Program-made: the position numbers and the translations under genes
NCBI GenBank assembly: GCA_017504335.1
Contig: JAFVRI010000017.1
Coordinates: 1-6,664, forward strand
Length of the DNA stretch: 6,664 bases
DNA from: Clostridia bacterium
GTDB taxonomy: Bacteria > Bacillota > Clostridia > Oscillospirales > CAG-272
Direction of reading: 5' to 3'
Notes under the pieces: generated by a model
Databases searched by the model: none
What the model saw: only the letters and a program-made list of their open reading frames with translations
Told to the model about the DNA's origin: nothing
In this document: positions 6,633 through 6,664 of the stretch, one piece after another
How positions within the stretch are numbered: the stretch's first letter is position 1
Layout of the letters: each line of letters begins with the position of its first letter

Positions 6633-6664
6633 AGAACCGGATGCTATCGCATAGAAACTGTAAC

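Noticed and set aside
6641..6652. Small hairpin (ATGC, 4 nt, GCAT) after the regulator gene
   Set aside because: The stem is only 4 bp and no T-tract is visible before the window ends, so it cannot be supported as a terminator.

Overview
This window looks like part of a Firmicutes genome, most likely of the class Clostridia. The evidence is mid-range GC coding sequence with A/T-rich gaps, AGGAGG-type ribosome binding sites before every gene, SigA-type promoters close to consensus, and an EF-G-like GTPase whose P-loop (GHGGCGKT) is of a type I associate with clostridial EF-G paralogues. The genus cannot be named from this sequence. No tRNA, rRNA, CRISPR array, insertion sequence or phage gene was seen. 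All five genes largely avoid TTA, CTA and TCA codons, so nothing looks recently acquired.

Layout from left to right. Positions 1-50 hold a UUCG-loop hairpin just past the end of the first gene. Positions 51-2105 (minus strand) encode a complete EF-G-like translational GTPase with its own promoter and a leader of about 110 nt. Positions 2106-2369 hold that promoter and leader, plus the terminator of the next operon. Positions 2370-5618 (minus strand) are a tight three-gene operon. In transcription order it encodes a TIM-barrel sugar isomerase/epimerase-like protein, a neutral-ceramidase-fold zinc hydrolase, and a DegT/DnrJ/EryC1-type PLP aminotransferase, with gaps of 15 and 6 nt and a rho-independent terminator at the end. 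Positions 5619-5762 are a compact divergent promoter region. Positions 5763-6632 (plus strand) encode an AraC-family regulator.

The most interesting unit is the regulator plus three-gene operon. Its enzymes would suit processing of a small amino- or amide-bearing sugar or cyclitol: amide hydrolysis, amine/keto exchange on PLP, and isomerisation or elimination on the sugar, switched by a cupin-type AraC sensor. That pathway is inference; no transporter, kinase or dehydrogenase is present to fix the substrate. The ceramidase-like protein lacks the catalytic serine of true ceramidases, a signal peptide and the usual C-terminal domain, so it is probably a cytoplasmic hydrolase of another specificity. 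The EF-G paralogue is a separate housekeeping-type unit with unusual G motifs.
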